From an uncultured Pelagibacteraceae bacterium (GTDB taxonomy: Bacteria; Pseudomonadota; Alphaproteobacteria; Pelagibacterales; Pelagibacteraceae): DNA of 64,000 bases. Below the pieces are notes generated by a model. That model was not told the origin of the DNA, did not search any database, and saw only the letters and a list, made by a program, of their open reading frames with translations. Location of the stretch: the NCBI GenBank assembly GCA_902550285.1, contig CACCYQ010000001.1, positions 39,617 to 103,616 on the forward strand, read 5' to 3'. Positions 61,429 to 64,000 of this stretch are shown here, in pieces (position 1 is the stretch's first letter; each line of letters begins with the position of its first letter). Made by a program: the position numbers and the translations under genes.

Positions 61429-61884
61429 ATGAGGAGAAGTTTTATTAAAATTATAGGTGCATCTTTGCTATCATTTTTTTTAATGCCGTATAAACTTTTG
61501 TACTCTGCGACAAAAAAAATAATAAATCAAAATCTAACTGATCAACAAAAAAATATACTTTTTAAGGAAGGAACTGAGCGACCATTTACAAGTTCTTTGC
61601 TTCACGAAAAAAGAGATGGTTTTTACCACTGTGTAAATTGTGATGCTAAATTATTTAGTTCAAAATCGAAATATGATAGTGGAACGGGCTGGCCATCATT
61701 TACAGAGGCTCTTCCTGGTGCATTTAAAACTAGAACTGATTACTCATTTGGAATGAAAAGAGTCGAATATCATTGTGCAACATGTGGAGCGCATCATGGT
61801 CACGTATTTGAAGATGGTCCTGGCGAAAATGGTAAAAGATTTTGTAATAATGGTCTTTGTTTAATTTTTAAACCAACAAATTAA
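61429..61884 (+). CDS. msrB: Peptide-methionine (R)-S-oxide reductase MsrB, predicted exported
   Basis: 151 residues. Zinc cysteines are C68, C71, C116 and C119; C139 (GKRFCNNG) is the catalytic position. GTGWPSF and HCATCGAHHGHVF are typical. The N-terminus MRRSFIK fits the twin-arginine pattern RRxFxK, followed by a hydrophobic stretch, so Tat export is likely. It repairs the R-epimer of methionine sulfoxide. A cupredoxin gene follows by one base. Confidence 0.9.
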   Translation: MRRSFIKIIGASLLSFFLMPYKLLYSATKKIINQNLTDQQKNILFKEGTERPFTSSLLHEKRDGFYHCVNCDAKLFSSKSKYDSGTGWPSFTEALPGAFKTRTDYSFGMKRVEYHCATCGAHHGHVFEDGPGENGKRFCNNGLCLIFKPTN

Positions 61885-61885
61885 T

Positions 61886-62383
61886 ATGAAAAAATTAATC
61901 CTAATATTTTTTATAATTCCAAACATTTTATTTGCATCATCAATAAAGATGATAGGTGAGAAAGGAAAATTATCAGAAGTGAAAAGAACTATTGAAATAA
62001 AAATGTATGATAATTATTTTGAACCCAATGAAATAATAATAAAAAAAGGTGAAACAATTAAATTTATTGTCAGTAACCACGGAGAACTAGTTCATGAGTT
62101 TAATATTGCTACTAAAGAAATGCATATTAAGCATCAGCCAGAAATGATGAAGATGGTAGAAAATAAAATTTTATTAGCTGACAAAATAGATAAGAAAAAA
62201 ATGAAAGAAATGTCAAAAAAAGATCATTCAATGGCTCATTCTCATTCTAATAGTGTTTTATTAGAACCAAACCAGAGTGCAGAATTAATATGGAAGTTTA
62301 GTACTGACACAAATCTTGAAGCCGCGTGCAATGTGCCGGGTCACTATCAAGTTGGAATGATAGCTAAAATTAGCAAATTCTAA
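61886..62383 (+). CDS. Exported cupredoxin-domain protein
   Basis: 165 residues with a signal peptide (to about FASS). MYDNYFEPNEIIIKKGETIKF, HEFNIAT, and CNVPGHYQVGM give the His-Cys-His-Met copper ligands. A Met/His/Lys-rich loop (MHIKHQPEMMKMV; HSMAHSHS) suggests additional copper binding, as in copper-handling proteins. Its pairing with MsrB suggests defence against copper-driven methionine oxidation; this is inference. Confidence 0.85.
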   Translation: MKKLILIFFIIPNILFASSIKMIGEKGKLSEVKRTIEIKMYDNYFEPNEIIIKKGETIKFIVSNHGELVHEFNIATKEMHIKHQPEMMKMVENKILLADKIDKKKMKEMSKKDHSMAHSHSNSVLLEPNQSAELIWKFSTDTNLEAACNVPGHYQVGMIAKISKF

Positions 62384-62967
62384 AATATTGAAGACAACCT
62401 GTTTAAAGCAAACATTCCAGGGTCATCTAAGTCTTTTGTTTTATCTTCAAACATTCGAGCTCTACCAATCTTAATTTTTTTACCTTTAAAATCTTCTAAA
62501 GCTTGTTTCGTTGATAATTTAAATACATCAGAGTAATTTTGGTTATCTTTGAGATTTTTGATTATTAAATCTAAGCTATCCGCTATAGTTTTGTCTCCAA
62601 GATTAGTTTTTCCTCTTTCAAGTATAGTTTTTAATGCAGTTTCAAAAATTGAAACAATATCGTCATGATTACACTCAGTTTTTCCTTTTAAATTTTTTGA
62701 AATATTCATAAATGAAAAAGCAATTAAAGTGCCAAAACTAGATCCAGATCTTTTTACAAAAGCTTGCGAACAAAGCATAAAGTTTGCACCCATATCATCG
62801 CTGAATTTATTAATATTATTATTTACTTCTTCTAAACCGTGTAAGATTGTAACTCCTAAATCTCCATCTCCTATTTTTCCATCGGCAGAATTAAAATCAT
62901 CATAAGAATTTTTTGCTTCGTCCAATAATTTTTTAAAAATATTGGTTAAAACTTCTTTATTAAGCAT
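62380..62967 (-). CDS. dhaL: Dihydroxyacetone kinase subunit DhaL-like
   Basis: 195 residues. ADGKIGDGDLGVTILHG contains the Mg-ATP aspartates D29, D34 and D36; SFGTLIAFSF and GKTNLGDKTIADSLDLI are further DhaL motifs. It presumably phosphorylates the ketose held by DhaK (55896-56891), although the genes are about 5.5 kb apart on the same strand. It overlaps the Ldh-family gene by eight bases. Confidence 0.87.
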   Translation of the reverse strand: MLNKEVLTNIFKKLLDEAKNSYDDFNSADGKIGDGDLGVTILHGLEEVNNNINKFSDDMGANFMLCSQAFVKRSGSSFGTLIAFSFMNISKNLKGKTECNHDDIVSIFETALKTILERGKTNLGDKTIADSLDLIIKNLKDNQNYSDVFKLSTKQALEDFKGKKIKIGRARMFEDKTKDLDDPGMFALNRLSSIF

Positions 62968-63967
62968 TTAATTTTTTTAGATCCTGAGCAATATTTGTTG
63001 GGATATTAATTTTTTTAATTAGATTTTTTTTGTATCTTCGATGTTTGTTCTGGCCAGGATATAAAATTTCTTTTACTCCCTTTATTTTAGGTAATTTTTT
63101 TATTCTTCTAATATTTTCTTTTATTCTCTTGCTGTAATTTCCAACAAAAAGGTTAGGTTTCATAACAAAAAACAGATGACCAATGTTTTGTGGACCTGAA
63201 AAATCGTCAAAAGGATCTTTTACTTTTCCACCGTGGTTACCACCAGTAAAGACTCCACTTAAAATATCAACCATCCAAGCAAGTCCTGAACCTCTAAAAC
63301 CTGCTATTGGTAACTGAACTCCAGCCAATGCTCTTTTTGCATCTGTAGTTGGTTTACCGAATTTATCTAAAGCAACTCCTTCTGGTATTTTTTTTCCAGT
63401 TCTTGCAGCAACTCTTATTTTACCTCTATTAATTACTGAAACAGATGTATCTAAAATAAAAGGAACCTTTGATGATGTAGGTGTTCCAAAACATATTGGG
63501 TTTGTTCCAAATAAACTTTTTTTTGCCCCATGAGGTGCTATTGCAGGAGGCGCGTTAGTGAAACAAAAAACTATCAAATTTTTTTTAACAGCTTGCTCTG
63601 CATAGTAACCTGACAAACCATAATGACCACTATTTTTAATTCCAACTAAACCTATTCCTGTTTTTTTAGCATTTTTAATTGCTTGTTTTATTCCAATATC
63701 AGCAGAAACAAAACCAATACAATTATTTGCATCGATTTGAGTTATAGATTGAGAAATTTTTTTAATTTTAATTTTTGGTTTTGCATTTATGACCTTTTTT
63801 TGAATTCTGTCACAATACATCTTTAATCTCGATAATCCGTGAGAATGAGCTCCGACTAATTCTGCATTTATTAATGCATTTGAACAAATTTTTGCGTGTT
63901 TAAAGCTTAAACCATTTTTCTTTAAAATCTTAATTATAATCTGATTTAGTTTTTTTCCATTAACCAT
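62960..63967 (-). CDS. Malate/L-lactate dehydrogenase (Ldh/ComC) family oxidoreductase
   Basis: 335 residues. GAHSHGLSRLKMYCDRI, GIVGIKNSGHYG-like segment (GLVGIKNSGHYGLSGYYA), PHGAKKSLFGTNPICFGTP and GFRGSGLAWMVDILSGVFTGGNHG are family motifs. Members reduce or oxidise 2-hydroxy acids with NAD(P), including sulfolactate (ComC), ureidoglycolate and malate. With DhaL downstream and the HpsN-like gene 8 kb away, C3 hydroxy acids or sulfonates are candidates. No glimpse of its promoter: the window ends just upstream. Confidence 0.85.
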   Translation of the reverse strand: MVNGKKLNQIIIKILKKNGLSFKHAKICSNALINAELVGAHSHGLSRLKMYCDRIQKKVINAKPKIKIKKISQSITQIDANNCIGFVSADIGIKQAIKNAKKTGIGLVGIKNSGHYGLSGYYAEQAVKKNLIVFCFTNAPPAIAPHGAKKSLFGTNPICFGTPTSSKVPFILDTSVSVINRGKIRVAARTGKKIPEGVALDKFGKPTTDAKRALAGVQLPIAGFRGSGLAWMVDILSGVFTGGNHGGKVKDPFDDFSGPQNIGHLFFVMKPNLFVGNYSKRIKENIRRIKKLPKIKGVKEILYPGQNKHRRYKKNLIKKINIPTNIAQDLKKLNA

Positions 63968-64000
63968 AATGCATTCTGACTTAGAAAGTATATTTTACCA

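Noticed and set aside
1-64000. CRISPR array, tRNA, rRNA, prophage or insertion sequence
   Set aside because: No regularly spaced direct repeats with unique spacers, no cloverleaf, no transposase or integrase motif was seen by eye.

Overview
The window looks like a chromosomal segment of a streamlined, AT-rich marine alphaproteobacterium, most like SAR11/Pelagibacterales. This is an inference from very low GC, near-absent intergenic space, many ATGA or TAATG gene overlaps, and gene content: a tripartite tricarboxylate transporter, a Dpp/Opp-type ABC importer, phytanoyl-CoA-type dioxygenases, form II Cox-like molybdenum hydroxylase genes and organophosphonate- or sulfonate-type catabolic genes. 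No rRNA, tRNA, CRISPR array, integrase or insertion sequence was found. No stretch of more than 300 bases lacks a gene.

Layout. 1-2.9 kb: the tail of an outer-membrane barrel gene and a first propeller-barrel autotransporter. 2.9-7.7 kb: a closely packed metabolic run (nucleotidyltransferase, Fe(II)/2OG oxygenase, carnitine dehydrogenase-like, enoyl-CoA hydratase, CoA-binding protein, exported MsrA, flavodoxin-fold reductase). 7.7-9.8 kb: an unusually AT-rich oxidoreductase/epimerase pair. 9.85-18.05 kb: a molybdenum module. CoxG and the form II order coxS-coxL-coxM are followed by a split XdhC/CoxI and a MobA/MocA-type cytidylyltransferase, and face a convergent moaA-moaC-moaD-moaE operon. 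The large subunit carries AYRGAGR rather than the CO-dehydrogenase motif, so its substrate is probably not CO. 18.1-22.5 kb: PhyH oxygenase, GYD protein, and an aldehyde dehydrogenase / HpaI aldolase / FAH hydrolase operon suggesting sugar-acid or keto-acid breakdown. 22.5-25.7 kb: CcdA, and a PhnZ/TmpB-like HD oxygenase facing a TmpA-like dioxygenase with an EamA transporter between, a candidate route from a quaternary-amine phosphonate to phosphate.

26.6-31.3 kb: two more propeller-barrel autotransporters in tandem with a C-terminal remnant of a fourth between them. 31.3-41.4 kb: glutamine amidotransferase, a complete peptide/opine-type ABC importer, an AbrB-type membrane protein and a complete TctCBA transporter. 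41.5-45.2 kb: AhpD-like protein and a photolyase/cryptochrome cluster: a photolyase lacking the usual iron-sulfur cysteine loop, a DCC protein, a 41-residue DUF2256 protein, a photolyase with no N-terminal antenna domain but a C-terminal alpha/beta domain, and a TIGR03643 protein. 45.2-48.8 kb: a minus-strand series of small proteins, including an SMR protein without the essential glutamate and a translationally coupled 36-residue membrane peptide.

48.9-64 kb: redox and catabolic genes: ETHE1-like hydrolase facing a 1-Cys peroxiredoxin, methyltransferase, racemase, alpha/beta hydrolase, LysE exporter, pseudoazurin, an HpsN-like dehydrogenase / phosphotransacetylase / DhaK operon, epoxide hydrolase, adenine deaminase, SOUL protein, second PhyH protein, PsiE, exported MsrB, a cupredoxin, and DhaL with an Ldh-family dehydrogenase. 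Functional statements come from motifs and remembered family signatures read by eye; no database search was possible.
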